Assembly (NCBI RefSeq): GCF_900188485.1
Contig: NZ_FZPH01000011.1
Coordinates: 186,001-250,000, forward strand
DNA: 64,000 nt
Source of the DNA: Asanoa hainanensis
GTDB taxonomy: Bacteria; Actinomycetota; Actinomycetes; Mycobacteriales; Micromonosporaceae
Direction: 5' to 3'
In this document: in pieces, positions 53,179-61,692 of the stretch
Layout: each line of letters opens with the position of its first letter
Position numbering within the stretch: position 1 is the stretch's first letter
Position numbers and translations under genes: made by a program
The notes under the pieces: generated by a model
The model's database searches: none
Seen by the model: the letters and a program-made list of their open reading frames with translations, nothing else
Told to the model about the DNA's origin: nothing

Positions 53179-55974
53179 TCAGACCGCCGGTTTGGTCGTG
53201 TAGACCGTGGGATCGCCCTGGATCAGCCAGATCTCCGGGGTGTTGATCGGTAGGAACGAGCGGTCACCGCCTGGCTCTCGGGTCGACGGGACCGCGTCGC
53301 CACTGGGTAGGTGCATGATGAAGTTGACCGGTTGGGTGTCGTTGACCAGCGGGATCGCGTAGTCGGCCCAGCCGTCGGTCACACCAGAGCGTGGCCAGGG
53401 CTTGTCCCAGGCGACCTGGGCGAGCACCTCGGGAGCAACCGCGTCGCCCCACATGTGCAGGCCCCAACCAGCCGCTGCCGGGTCGCCGTAGTCACCCGCC
53501 GGTCGGTAGTAGTGAACCGTGGCCGACGTGGCCGGCGGGCCGGCCGCGCGGACCCGGCGTGGTTCGGACGTCGCGCCCGAACCGGCCAGGCCCCCGGGTA
53601 GCAGCACGGCCCGGTACTCGACCGGAGTGTTGGCCGCCAGGTCGAGCGGCGTCAGGTCGTCGAACACCGTGTAGGCCGGCGACGACGAGTCGGTGCCGAC
53701 ACGGGTCCACGCACCGTCGCCGACACGGCGCTCGATCGCGACCACGTTGGTCGCGCGCTCGGGGTCGACCACCGCGCGCACCTCGACGGTGCCCCGGACG
53801 CCGCTGCCCTCGGAGGGCGCCTCGATGGTGACCAGCGGCGCCGGCACGGTCGCCGACCGGACGGCCGATTCCCGGCTGTGGCCCTTGTTGTCGAGGACCA
53901 CCGCGCGGTAGCGGACCGAGGTGCCGGCCCGCTGGTCGCTCACGTCGTCGAAGACCTGGTACGGCGCGTTGTCGTCGGTGCCGACCGGCCGCCAGGGGCC
54001 ACCCGCGACCGAGGCGTAGAAGCTGACCTCGTAGAACGAGGAGCCGCCGACATTGGCCGTCACCTGCAACCGGCCGCGCGAGCCGGGTGCCGGCGTCGGC
54101 GTGCCCAGCGACACCGACGGCGCCGAGCGCGAGCCGGCCACCTTGTCGCCGGCCAGGTAGACCACCGCCGACAGCGGCGGCACCGTCAGCGACAGCCGGC
54201 CGTCGTTGCTCGTGCGCAGGGTCTGCGGCCCGTCGCCGTAGACGCTCTTGAAAGTCGAGCGACCCGTCGCGTAGGTCGGGATCGTCGCCGACTGGGCCGC
54301 CTCGCTGTTGTTGAGGGCGACCACGTATTCGCGCTGGTCACGCCGGTCGACCCGGGAGAAGGCGTAGACGCCGGGACCGTCGCTCGCGTAGCGGTGCTGC
54401 TGGGCGCCGTCGCGCAGCGCGGGATGCCGCTTCGTCAGCGCGGCCAGCCCACCGATCGACTCGTACAGGGGGTGGGTGGTGACGAAGTTGTCCTGGGCGT
54501 GCGTCGCGTCGGTGCCGAGCAGGTCGTCGTCGAGGTAGTCGGGCACCCGGCTGGCGAACAGCGTCTGCCGCGCGTCCTGGTCGCCGCCAGGACCGGTGAA
54601 GCCCTGCTCGTCGCCGTAGTAGATGACGGGGTTGCCGCGGGACAGGTACATCAGCTCGTGGGCGAGCCGGTCGCGGGCCACCCACTCGGCGTCGGTCGCG
54701 CCGGGGTTGTCGCCCCGGACGAAGCCGCCGATGCGGCCCATGTCGTGGTTTCCGAGGAACGTCGGGAGTTGGTAGACATTCGAGTCGGCGTCGGTGTACC
54801 AGTCGTCACCGGCGAAGAACGTCTGCAAGGCGGCGGCCGACTGCCCACGCGACGCGAAGTTGCGGGCCGCGTCCTGGAACGGGAAGTCGAGCACGGACTG
54901 CATCCGGTCGCGGGTGGTGAACTGCGAGGTGAAGCTCTTCGTGGTGTCGAAGACCTCGCCGAACATGAAGAACTCGGGCTTGCCCCGGCGGTGGGCGTAG
55001 TCGAGGATCTCCGGACCGAACTCCTGCCAGAACTCGTCGTTGACGTGCTTCATGGTGTCGATGCGGAAGCCGTCGACGCCGAAGTCGCGGATCCAGGTCT
55101 TGTAGATGTCGATCATCCCGCGGACCACCCGCGGGTTCTCGGTGAACAGGTCGTCGAGGCCGAAGAAGTCGCCGTAGTAGGAGTTCTCGCCGACGAAGGT
55201 CGTGTCGCCACGGTTGTGGTAGAGCGTGACGTCGTTGAGCCAGGCCGGCACCTTCAGGTTTTGCTCGGCGGGGTCGAGCACCGGCCGGTAGGGGAACGAC
55301 GTCGCGGGGTCGAGCGCCGGGAACGACGGCTTGCCGGCGAAGTCGCGGTCGTCGAAGGTCGCGCCGGACGCCGTCTTGTAGGGAGCCACGTCCTTGCTGA
55401 CGTAGCCCTTGCGCGCGCCCTCCGCGTACCCGATGACGTCCGCGGTGTGGTTGGTGATGATGTCGAAGTAGACCTTCATGCCCTTGGCGTGCGCGGTGTC
55501 GATCAGGGCACGCAGGTCGGCGTTGGTGCCGAGGTGGGGGTCGATCTGGGTGAAGTCGGTGATCCAGTAGCCGTGATAGCCCGCCGACGGACCGTCTTCG
55601 ATTTGCACCGCCTTGTTCTTGAAGCTGGGCGTGAGCCAGATCGAGGTGGTGCCGAGGCCCTTGATGTAGTCGATCTTCGAGCGCAGGCCCTTGAGATCGC
55701 CGCCGTTGTAGAAGCCCTTGCGGGTCGGGTCGAAGCCGGAGACCAGCGGGTCGGAGCCGAGGCCGCCCTGGTCGTTGGCGGTGTCGCCGTTGGCGAAGCG
55801 GTCGGCCATCACGAAGTAGAAGTTCTCGTCGGTCACCGACTCGCGTAGCGAATGCCGCGCCGGCAAATCGTCGTCGCGACCACCGGCAACGGCTGGAGCG
55901 GCGGGCAGGGTGGCCACGAGCACCAACGCGGCGATCAGGCCGATCACACGGCGGACGGATCCAGGTATGGACAT
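53179..55974 (-). CDS. secreted GH13 alpha-amylase/pullulanase-type enzyme
   Basis: 931 residues. The Sec signal peptide ends near AVA-GG (residue 30). The GH13 catalytic domain has HGYWITDFTQIDPHLG, DIITNHTADV, nucleophile Asp in DGFRIDTMKHVN, acid Glu in EFFMFGEVFD and Asp in FLGNHDMGR. After a C-terminal beta domain come two Ig/fibronectin-like repeats (about 620-700 and 710-790). Last is a CBM41/PUD-type module (VHYYRPAGDYGDPAAAGWGLHMWG, FLPINTPEIWLIQGD). It degrades starch-like glucans outside the cell. Family members vary between alpha-amylase and pullulanase activity; specificity is not resolved here. It has its own promoter region of 166 bp facing the NUDIX gene end. Confidence 0.93.
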   Translation of the reverse strand: MSIPGSVRRVIGLIAALVLVATLPAAPAVAGGRDDDLPARHSLRESVTDENFYFVMADRFANGDTANDQGGLGSDPLVSGFDPTRKGFYNGGDLKGLRSKIDYIKGLGTTSIWLTPSFKNKAVQIEDGPSAGYHGYWITDFTQIDPHLGTNADLRALIDTAHAKGMKVYFDIITNHTADVIGYAEGARKGYVSKDVAPYKTASGATFDDRDFAGKPSFPALDPATSFPYRPVLDPAEQNLKVPAWLNDVTLYHNRGDTTFVGENSYYGDFFGLDDLFTENPRVVRGMIDIYKTWIRDFGVDGFRIDTMKHVNDEFWQEFGPEILDYAHRRGKPEFFMFGEVFDTTKSFTSQFTTRDRMQSVLDFPFQDAARNFASRGQSAAALQTFFAGDDWYTDADSNVYQLPTFLGNHDMGRIGGFVRGDNPGATDAEWVARDRLAHELMYLSRGNPVIYYGDEQGFTGPGGDQDARQTLFASRVPDYLDDDLLGTDATHAQDNFVTTHPLYESIGGLAALTKRHPALRDGAQQHRYASDGPGVYAFSRVDRRDQREYVVALNNSEAAQSATIPTYATGRSTFKSVYGDGPQTLRTSNDGRLSLTVPPLSAVVYLAGDKVAGSRSAPSVSLGTPTPAPGSRGRLQVTANVGGSSFYEVSFYASVAGGPWRPVGTDDNAPYQVFDDVSDQRAGTSVRYRAVVLDNKGHSRESAVRSATVPAPLVTIEAPSEGSGVRGTVEVRAVVDPERATNVVAIERRVGDGAWTRVGTDSSSPAYTVFDDLTPLDLAANTPVEYRAVLLPGGLAGSGATSEPRRVRAAGPPATSATVHYYRPAGDYGDPAAAGWGLHMWGDAVAPEVLAQVAWDKPWPRSGVTDGWADYAIPLVNDTQPVNFIMHLPSGDAVPSTREPGGDRSFLPINTPEIWLIQGDPTVYTTKPAV

Positions 55975-56140
55975 CTTCCCCCCTCGGACATCGACGGACG
56001 GGACGTTACCGAAGGGCTACGACATTGCATACGGGTGAACCAGACGGACAATTCAGGGGGTACGCGGGCGCAAACGTCCTCTTCAGACAGCTGCCGGCAA
56101 CCGAATGCATAGAAACGGTGGGGTCTCCTTGACAGGATCG

Positions 56141-56668
56141 TTATCTGGCATCGGAGGCGTGGTGCCACGGGAGTTCCACCGCGGACGCCGGTCGACGCCC
56201 CGCCGCGAGCTCGTCGATCAACCCGGCCAGGCCGTACGGGAAAACCGTCTCCGCCGGACTCGCCAGCTCGGCGCTCGTCCACCAGCGGTGCCCGACGTGG
56301 AACGCCGATTCGACCTCCAGCATGCCGGACATGTCCGGCTCGAAGGCATCGACGCGCAGCGCGAAGAAGTCGTCCCGGAACACCCCTCGTGCCCAACCGA
56401 GGTCGGCATATCCCCCGGTGTACGCGACCGGCGCACCGAGGTCGTCCGGAGCGACGGCCAAACCGACCTCCTCGCCCACCTCGCGGGCCGCCGCCTCGGC
56501 GAGCGACTCGCCGGCTTCGACGCCGCCACCGGGCGCGCACCAGCCATATGCGCCGAACTCCGGCACGTCGCGCTGGTGGAAGGCGAACCTCAGGAGCAGG
56601 ACGCGAAAGTCGCCGTCGAGCAACAGCACCCGCGCGGACAGCCGCGCCAACTCGCCCTGATCCGTCAC
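56141..56668 (-). CDS. NUDIX hydrolase
   Basis: 175 residues. The NUDIX box is intact: GGGVEAGESLAEAAAREVGEEVG (given here as the pattern G-x5-E-x7-REV-x-EE-x-G), near residue 50, preceded by ARVLLLDGDFRVLLLRF. The substrate could be a nucleotide or coenzyme pyrophosphate. GTG 56668 gives MTDQGELARLSARV; the longer frame runs into the dinB promoter. It is divergent from dinB. Confidence 0.86.
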   Translation of the reverse strand: MTDQGELARLSARVLLLDGDFRVLLLRFAFHQRDVPEFGAYGWCAPGGGVEAGESLAEAAAREVGEEVGLAVAPDDLGAPVAYTGGYADLGWARGVFRDDFFALRVDAFEPDMSGMLEVESAFHVGHRWWTSAELASPAETVFPYGLAGLIDELAAGRRPASAVELPWHHASDAR

Positions 56669-56751
56669 GGACGCGCAGCTTATCGGCGCTTCCCAGATTT
56701 CCTCACCGCAATATCGCGTCACTCGCTGGACATCGCCCGACCTGCCCATGC

Positions 56752-56763
56752 GAACATATGTTC
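56752..56763. promoter_or_regulatory. SOS (LexA) box at the dinB start
   Basis: GAACATATGTTC is a perfect 12-bp palindrome that matches the Gram-positive/actinobacterial LexA box core GAAC-N4-GTTC. It ends one base before the dinB ATG at 56765, so LexA binding would block transcription start. It is the only such site noticed in the window. Confidence 0.82.
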
Positions 56764-56764
56764 T

Positions 56765-57949
56765 ATGTCCGAAGGCGCCATCCTCCACGCCGACCTCGAC
56801 GCGTTCTACGCGTCGGTCGAGCAGCGCGACGACCCCAGGCTGCGGGGCCGTCCGGTGATCGTGGGCGGCGGAGTGGTCCTGGCGGCGAGCTACGAGGCAA
56901 AGGCCGCGGGGGTACGCACGGCGATGGGCGGCCGCGCCGCGCGGCAACTGTGTCCGGACGCGATCGTCGTCGAGCCGCGGATGTCTGCCTACACCCGGGC
57001 GAGCCGGGCGGTGTTCGAGGTGTTCCGGCAGACCACGCCGTCGGTCGAGGGCCTGTCGATCGACGAGGCGTTCCTCGACGTCTCCGGGTTGCGGCGGATC
57101 GCGGGGCCGCCGTCGGAGATCGCGGCCGGCCTACGCGCGGCGGTGCGCGACCAGGTCGGGTTGCCGATCACGGTCGGGGTGGCGCGCACCAAGTTCCTGG
57201 CCAAGGTGGCGAGCGGTGTCGCCAAGCCCGACGGCCTGCTCGTGGTGGCCACCGAGAAGGAGCTCGAGTTCCTGCATCCGCTGCCAGTCGAGCGGTTGTG
57301 GGGCGTCGGGCCGGTCACCGCGGCCAAGCTCCGCGACCGGCGGATCTTCACGGTCGGCCAGCTCGCCCGGCTGGGCGAGGCCGGGCTGGTGTCGCTGCTG
57401 GGCCGGGCCGCGGGCCGACATCTCGACGCCCTGGCCCACAACCGCGACCCGCGCGCGGTGCAGACCGGCAAACGCCGCGGCTCGATGGGCGCCCAGCGGG
57501 CACTCGGCCGAGCCCCGCGCACACCGGCGGCGCTCGACGCGATGCTCGCGGGCCTGGTCGACCGGGTGACCCGGCGCATGCGCGGCGCGGGCCGCACCGG
57601 CCGCACGGTGGTGCTGCGGTTGCGGTTCACGGACTTCACCCGCGCCACGCGCTCGCACACCCTCCCCCGCGCGACGTCGCACACCCAGACGATCCTGGAC
57701 GCGACGCGGCGGCTGTTGGCGACGGCGTTACCGATGATCGAGGAACGCGGCATCACCCTGATCGGGATCTCGGTCGGCAACCTCGACGACCGCTTCATGC
57801 AGCTCCCGCTTCCCTTCGAGGAAAAGGACGGGGTCGCCCTCGACGCGGCGCTCGACGCGGTCCGCGACCGCTTCGGCTCGGCGGCCGTCACCCGCGGCGT
57901 CCTCGTCGGCCACAGCCCAGTCCTGGAGATGCCCATGCTCCCGGACTGA
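56765..57949 (+). CDS. dinB: DNA polymerase IV (DinB)
   Basis: 394 residues, Y-family polymerase. The catalytic motif is ILHADLDAFYASVEQRDDP, and SIDEAFLDVSG carries the other metal-binding acidic residues. RGRPVIVGG lies between, and thumb motifs VGVARTKFLAKVASGVAKPDG and LWGVGPVTAAKL follow. A little-finger domain ends in the clamp-binding peptide QLPLPF (about residue 345). It performs error-prone bypass of DNA lesions. The start at ATG 56765 is two bases from a perfect LexA box, giving SOS control and probably a leaderless messenger. Confidence 0.95.
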   Translation: MSEGAILHADLDAFYASVEQRDDPRLRGRPVIVGGGVVLAASYEAKAAGVRTAMGGRAARQLCPDAIVVEPRMSAYTRASRAVFEVFRQTTPSVEGLSIDEAFLDVSGLRRIAGPPSEIAAGLRAAVRDQVGLPITVGVARTKFLAKVASGVAKPDGLLVVATEKELEFLHPLPVERLWGVGPVTAAKLRDRRIFTVGQLARLGEAGLVSLLGRAAGRHLDALAHNRDPRAVQTGKRRGSMGAQRALGRAPRTPAALDAMLAGLVDRVTRRMRGAGRTGRTVVLRLRFTDFTRATRSHTLPRATSHTQTILDATRRLLATALPMIEERGITLIGISVGNLDDRFMQLPLPFEEKDGVALDAALDAVRDRFGSAAVTRGVLVGHSPVLEMPMLPD

Positions 57950-57973
57950 AGGCGCGCGAGGCGCGCGCGGCAC

Positions 57974-58750
57974 ATGGGAGTCGCCGAGGAAGGCTCCGCG
58001 ACCGAGCCCCCGGACAACGCCGATCGCGCGATGGGGACGCCGGGCGCGCGTGCCGGAACGGCCGCGCAGACCGGGACCCGCGCGGACCGCGACCGCCCGC
58101 CGAGCCGAGACCCGCGCGAGCCGGGACCTACGCGCGGACCGGGACCCGGCACGGACCGGGACCGCCCGGCGGGCCGAGACCCCCGCGCAAGCCGGGACCC
58201 GCGCGGACCGGGACCTACGCGCGGACCGGGACCGCCCGGCGCCCCGAGACCCTGGGCGGGCCGGACCCCGCACGGACCGGGACCCCCACGGCGGGCCGAG
58301 ACCCCGCGCGGACCGCGAACCCGCACGGACCACGAACGCCCGGCGGGCCGAGTCCCCTGCGCGAGCCGGGACCCCACACGGACCGGGACCGCCCGGCGGG
58401 CCGAGACCCCGCGCGAGCCGGGACCCCACACGGACCGGGACCGCCCGGCGGGCCGAGACCCCGCGCGAGCCGGGACCCCACACGGACCGGGACCGCCCAG
58501 CGGGCCGAGACCCCGCGCGAGCCGGGACCCCGCGCGAGCCAGGACCCGCGCGGACCGGGACCCCGCGCGGGCCGGGACCCCGCACGGATCCGGACCCCGC
58601 ACGGCGGGCCGAGACCCCCGAGCGTGCCGGACCCCGCACGGACGGGACACGGCACGGACCGCGACCGCACGGCGCGCCCAGAGCCCCACGCGAGCCGGGA
58701 CCCCACACGGACCGGGACCGCCACGCGAGCCGCGACCGCGGTCCGGCATG
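57974..58750. repeat. GC-rich minisatellite with 52-bp period core
   Basis: About 780 bases of degenerate repeats built from CGGGACC-type words. In the centre the block beginning CCGAGACCCCGCGCGAGCC recurs at 58401, 58453 and 58505, an exact 52-bp period, with near-identical units. Flanking units are more diverged and of variable length. All six frames are largely open because of composition, and 52 is not a multiple of three, so coding repeats are unlikely. Confidence 0.8.
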
Positions 58751-58779
58751 TCACCCCGCCGCTGCTGTCGCGACGTGCG

Positions 58780-59106
58780 TTATTTCTCGGTTGGGCCTGG
58801 GTTTGCGGTGAAGGACTCCTGGTAGACGTCCGCGTAGGTGCGGGTGCCTTTGATCAGGTCATCGCAGAAGGCGGCTACGTCCGGGCCGATGAGTTGGAGG
58901 ACTCCCTTGCCTGACGCAACGCCCTCCTCGAAGAAGTCGACGATGTCCGGGAGCAGGCGCCCTTCGGACAGGTCGATCGGGCCGACCTTGAACAGGTACT
59001 TCTGCATCTCCTTGTAGACGATCTGGTAGTCCGGCGGGAGCGCCTTGACCCGGGCCACGTGGGCCCGCCACTGCTTCTTGCCTTCGATGACGTCCTGGAT
59101 GCCCAC
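58780..59106 (-). CDS. DUF1048 family protein
   Basis: 108 residues, helical, with the DUF1048 pattern: RAHVARVKALPPDYQIVYKEMQKYLFKV, LLPDIVDFFEEGVASGKGVLQLIGPDVAAFCDDLI. These small proteins are encoded with PadR regulators; their action is unknown. Third gene of the PadR operon, ATG 59106 one base after the end of the second DUF1048 gene. Confidence 0.88.
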   Translation of the reverse strand: MGIQDVIEGKKQWRAHVARVKALPPDYQIVYKEMQKYLFKVGPIDLSEGRLLPDIVDFFEEGVASGKGVLQLIGPDVAAFCDDLIKGTRTYADVYQESFTANPGPTEK

Positions 59107-59107
59107 G

Positions 59108-59464
59108 TCAGCCTCCCAGCCGGCCCAGTTTTCGTGCCACGTTCCTGTTCAACTGCTCGCGCCACCGGTCTCGATAGGTTCGGGCACCCTCGCCGCCGGC
59201 CAGTGCTGCGCAGAACGCGGGGATGTCGTCGCCCAGGACCTCCTGGATGGGCTGACCGTCCGCCGACGCTTCTTCGAGTAGGCCCAGGGCCGCGTCGGCG
59301 ATCGGCATCAGGTTGCGGCCTGTGAAATCCCCGTACGCGAAGATGTTTCCTTTGATCTGTTCCCACGCCGACCGGTATTCGGCCGGTAGCTGCTGTGCCC
59401 GGGCTTCGAAGGCCTTCCATTCCCTGGTGAGGTCGCTGCCTGTGATGGTTTCCCAGAAGGTCAT
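59108..59464 (-). CDS. DUF1048 family protein (second copy)
   Basis: 118 residues. Pattern as its neighbour: LTREWKAFEARAQQLPAEYRSAWEQIKGNIFAYG and ALGLLEEASADGQPIQEVLGDDIPAFCAALAGG. The two DUF1048 proteins probably arose by duplication, as they align over nearly the full length. ATG 59464 overlaps the PadR stop (ATGA). Confidence 0.87.
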   Translation of the reverse strand: MTFWETITGSDLTREWKAFEARAQQLPAEYRSAWEQIKGNIFAYGDFTGRNLMPIADAALGLLEEASADGQPIQEVLGDDIPAFCAALAGGEGARTYRDRWREQLNRNVARKLGRLGG

Positions 59465-59787
59465 CTCCGGCCCTCCTTGAGCCCGTCGATGCGGGACGAG
59501 ACGTACTGCCATTTCGCCCAGAACGTCGCCAGCTCCGCTCGGCCGGCGTCGTTGAGCGCGTAGAACTTGCGCGGCGGGCCCACTTCGGACGGCCGCTTGG
59601 TCACCTCGACGAGTCCGTTCCGCTCCAGCCGCAGCAGGATCGTGTAGACCGTTCCCTCGATGACGTCCGCGAACCCGAGCTCGTTCAGCCGGCGGGTGAT
59701 GGCGTACCCGTAGGTCTCCTCGCCGCCGATGATCTCGAGCACGCAACCTTCGAGCGTGCCCTTCAGCATCTCCGTCAGATCGTCCAT
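59461..59787 (-). CDS. PadR family transcriptional regulator
   Basis: 108 residues. The winged helix of the PadR type reads LKGTLEGCVLEIIGGEETYGYAITRRLNELGFADVIEGTVYTILLRLERNGLVEV, followed by a helical tail. ATG 59787 has GGAGAGGAGC upstream. First gene of the operon with two DUF1048 genes, divergent from the erythromycin-esterase-like gene. The shared promoter holds three copies of an RAGTACC-type repeat, its likely binding sites. Confidence 0.9.
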   Translation of the reverse strand: MDDLTEMLKGTLEGCVLEIIGGEETYGYAITRRLNELGFADVIEGTVYTILLRLERNGLVEVTKRPSEVGPPRKFYALNDAGRAELATFWAKWQYVSSRIDGLKEGRR

Positions 59788-59821
59788 CGCGGCTCCTCTC
59801 CAGCCAGGCCCGGAAAGGCCC

Positions 59822-59891
59822 GGTACTTCGTGCCACCGAGTACCGCTATAACGTAGCACCAAGTACCGGTACGCGGTAGCACCGAGTACCG
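59822..59891. promoter_or_regulatory. PadR operator array, three repeats at 23-bp period
   Basis: CACCGAGTACCG occurs at 59834-59845 and 59880-59891, and CACCAAGTACCG at 59857-59868, with starts exactly 23 bp apart. The first copy is preceded by GGTACTTCGTG, making an imperfect palindrome (59822-59844); the last is preceded by GGTACGCGGT, giving another. The array lies between the divergent PadR operon and esterase gene. Confidence 0.7.
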
Positions 59892-59917
59892 CCGACGGCC
59901 CTATCGTCGTTGCCCAT

Positions 59918-61276
59918 GTGGATCACCAACGGCGCGGCATGACCGACCCCGCGGTCGGGGCGTGGTTGCGGGCCAACGGCAGCCTGTTGCGCACGATCGA
60001 CCCCAGTGATGACGACGACTTCGCCGACCTGGCACCACTGAGGCAGATCGTCGGCGATGCGCGGATCGTCGGCATCGGTGAGAGCACGCACCGGGTGCAC
60101 GAGTTCTACCGCGTACGCGACCGGCTGACCCGGTTCCTGCTCACCGAGCTCGGCTTCACGGCGGTCGTGCTGGAGTCGGGCTTCGCCGAGGGCGCCCTGG
60201 TCGACGAGTGGATCAAGAACGACGACGGCGATCTCGAGCAGGTGCTACGCGACGGGATCACCTACAGCTTCGGGCGCTGCGACGAGATGCGCGAGCAACT
60301 GCGCTGGCTGCGCGCGCACCGGCGGGCCGGCGCCGACGTGAGCTTCTACGGGATGGACCTCGCCGACTCGAGCGGCTCGGCCAGACCGGCGGTGCGGGCG
60401 GTGCTGACCTATCTCGACCGGGTCGACCCTGCGTACGCGGCGCACGTCCGGGCCACCCTGCTGCCGATGTTCGACTACCTGCCGACCGATCGCAGCGGGA
60501 TCGCCTGGGTGGCACCGACGCTGCACGCCTACATGGCTCTGCCCGCGCCGACCCGCCACGAGCTGACCGCCGCCATCAACGACCTGGCCGAACGCCTCCA
60601 GGCGATGCGGGTCGTCTACCTGAGCCGCGCGAACCGCGACGACTACGAGTTCGCGTACCGGTGCGCCGTCACCGCCCGGCACACCGACGCGTTCCTGAGT
60701 GGATTCCCGGACGGAGCCACCCGGCGGTACGAGGGTGCCAACGTTCGCGACTCCGCCATGGCGGAGAACCTCGAATGGATCCTGGCCCGGCACGAGCGGG
60801 TCGTCGTGCTCGCCGCCAACGGTCATCTGCAGACCCGGCCCTGGTCCGCCCCGCCGATCGTGCACAACGAGCTCACCATGTTGGGCGGGCAACTGGCCGT
60901 CGACCACCGGCACGAGATGGTGATGATCGCGACCGCGTGCGGCGGCGGCGAACTGCTGCTGCATCGCCCCCACCCGGACGACCCACCGGGCCACAGCCGC
61001 CTCTTCACCGAAGCGCTGACTCTGCTCGACCCGGACAGCCTGGACGAGCTGCTCGCCGGGTCCGGAATGCCGCGGTACCTGCTGGACCTACGGAAGGTGC
61101 CGGCCGACGGACCGGTCCGCGACGGGTTCGCGGCCGTGCGTTCGATCATGACCGGCGGGCAGGCCACCCCGGTCGACCCGTTGGCCGCCTTCGACGCGGT
61201 CGTCTACGTGGGCGACGTCAGCCCGTGGCGACACTTTCCCGAGTGGGGGCAGCCGCCGACAGCGGATGGTCACTAA
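59918..61276 (+). CDS. erythromycin esterase family protein
   Basis: 452 residues. Family motifs are visible: RIVGIGESTHRVHEFYRVRDRLTRFL with the catalytic-site Glu and His, FTAVVLESGFAEGALVDEWI, and NVRDSAMAENLEWIL followed by VVVLAANGHLQ with the second His. Characterised members hydrolyse the erythromycin lactone, but most chromosomal homologues have unknown substrates. GTG 59918 is the outermost start; ATG 59939 (MTDPAVGAWL) is equally plausible. The shared promoter with PadR suggests control by that regulator. Confidence 0.86.
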   Translation: MDHQRRGMTDPAVGAWLRANGSLLRTIDPSDDDDFADLAPLRQIVGDARIVGIGESTHRVHEFYRVRDRLTRFLLTELGFTAVVLESGFAEGALVDEWIKNDDGDLEQVLRDGITYSFGRCDEMREQLRWLRAHRRAGADVSFYGMDLADSSGSARPAVRAVLTYLDRVDPAYAAHVRATLLPMFDYLPTDRSGIAWVAPTLHAYMALPAPTRHELTAAINDLAERLQAMRVVYLSRANRDDYEFAYRCAVTARHTDAFLSGFPDGATRRYEGANVRDSAMAENLEWILARHERVVVLAANGHLQTRPWSAPPIVHNELTMLGGQLAVDHRHEMVMIATACGGGELLLHRPHPDDPPGHSRLFTEALTLLDPDSLDELLAGSGMPRYLLDLRKVPADGPVRDGFAAVRSIMTGGQATPVDPLAAFDAVVYVGDVSPWRHFPEWGQPPTADGH

Positions 61277-61668
61277 ACGAAAATTGCCCCATTTGTGGCA
61301 GGCCTCAGGCGCAACAGCGTAGCGTTTCGTAAGTGCTCGGTGACGATTTGATGATCGCGGGGGGCCGGAGCAGCCACGACGAACGGCGCCCACCCGAAAC
61401 CGCCACCCACGAGCAGCCGCGCCTCGCGGACGGCGACCGAGCGGACAGCAACGCAACGGCCGGCAACGCACCCGGCAGCAACCCGGAAAGTCGGCAAGAA
61501 CGGCGCGTGCCGGTCACCTCCCGCCGGCACGTGCAGAACAAGGTCGCCGGCGGCGAAACCCCGACCGCCGGCGATCGGCAAAAGCACGACCAGGAGGGGC
61601 GCCGCCCGCAGAAGCAAGACCACGCGGAGCGCGGCCCGCAGGAGTACGGCCTCGCGGAGCATCAGCAT
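61273..61668 (-). CDS. doubtful hydrophobic/secreted 131-residue protein
   Basis: A minus-strand frame in an otherwise gene-free 416-bp gap. It starts MLMLREAVLLRAALRVVLLL, which could be a signal or membrane segment, and ends near the esterase stop. Codon third positions are moderately GC-rich, but the later part (ATLLRLRPATNGAIFV) is atypical and no homologue is recalled. The opposite strand is also open. It may be noncoding. The promoter of the isocitrate-lyase-like gene must lie in this interval (61277-61692). Confidence 0.22.
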   Translation of the reverse strand: MLMLREAVLLRAALRVVLLLRAAPLLVVLLPIAGGRGFAAGDLVLHVPAGGDRHAPFLPTFRVAAGCVAGRCVAVRSVAVREARLLVGGGFGWAPFVVAAPAPRDHQIVTEHLRNATLLRLRPATNGAIFV

Positions 61669-61692
61669 CGCAGTGGGGTTGACGGGGTTGAT

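Noticed and set aside
57974-58825. Arg/Pro/Gly-rich repeat protein
   Set aside because: Several frames are equally open and the 52-bp period shifts frame at each unit.
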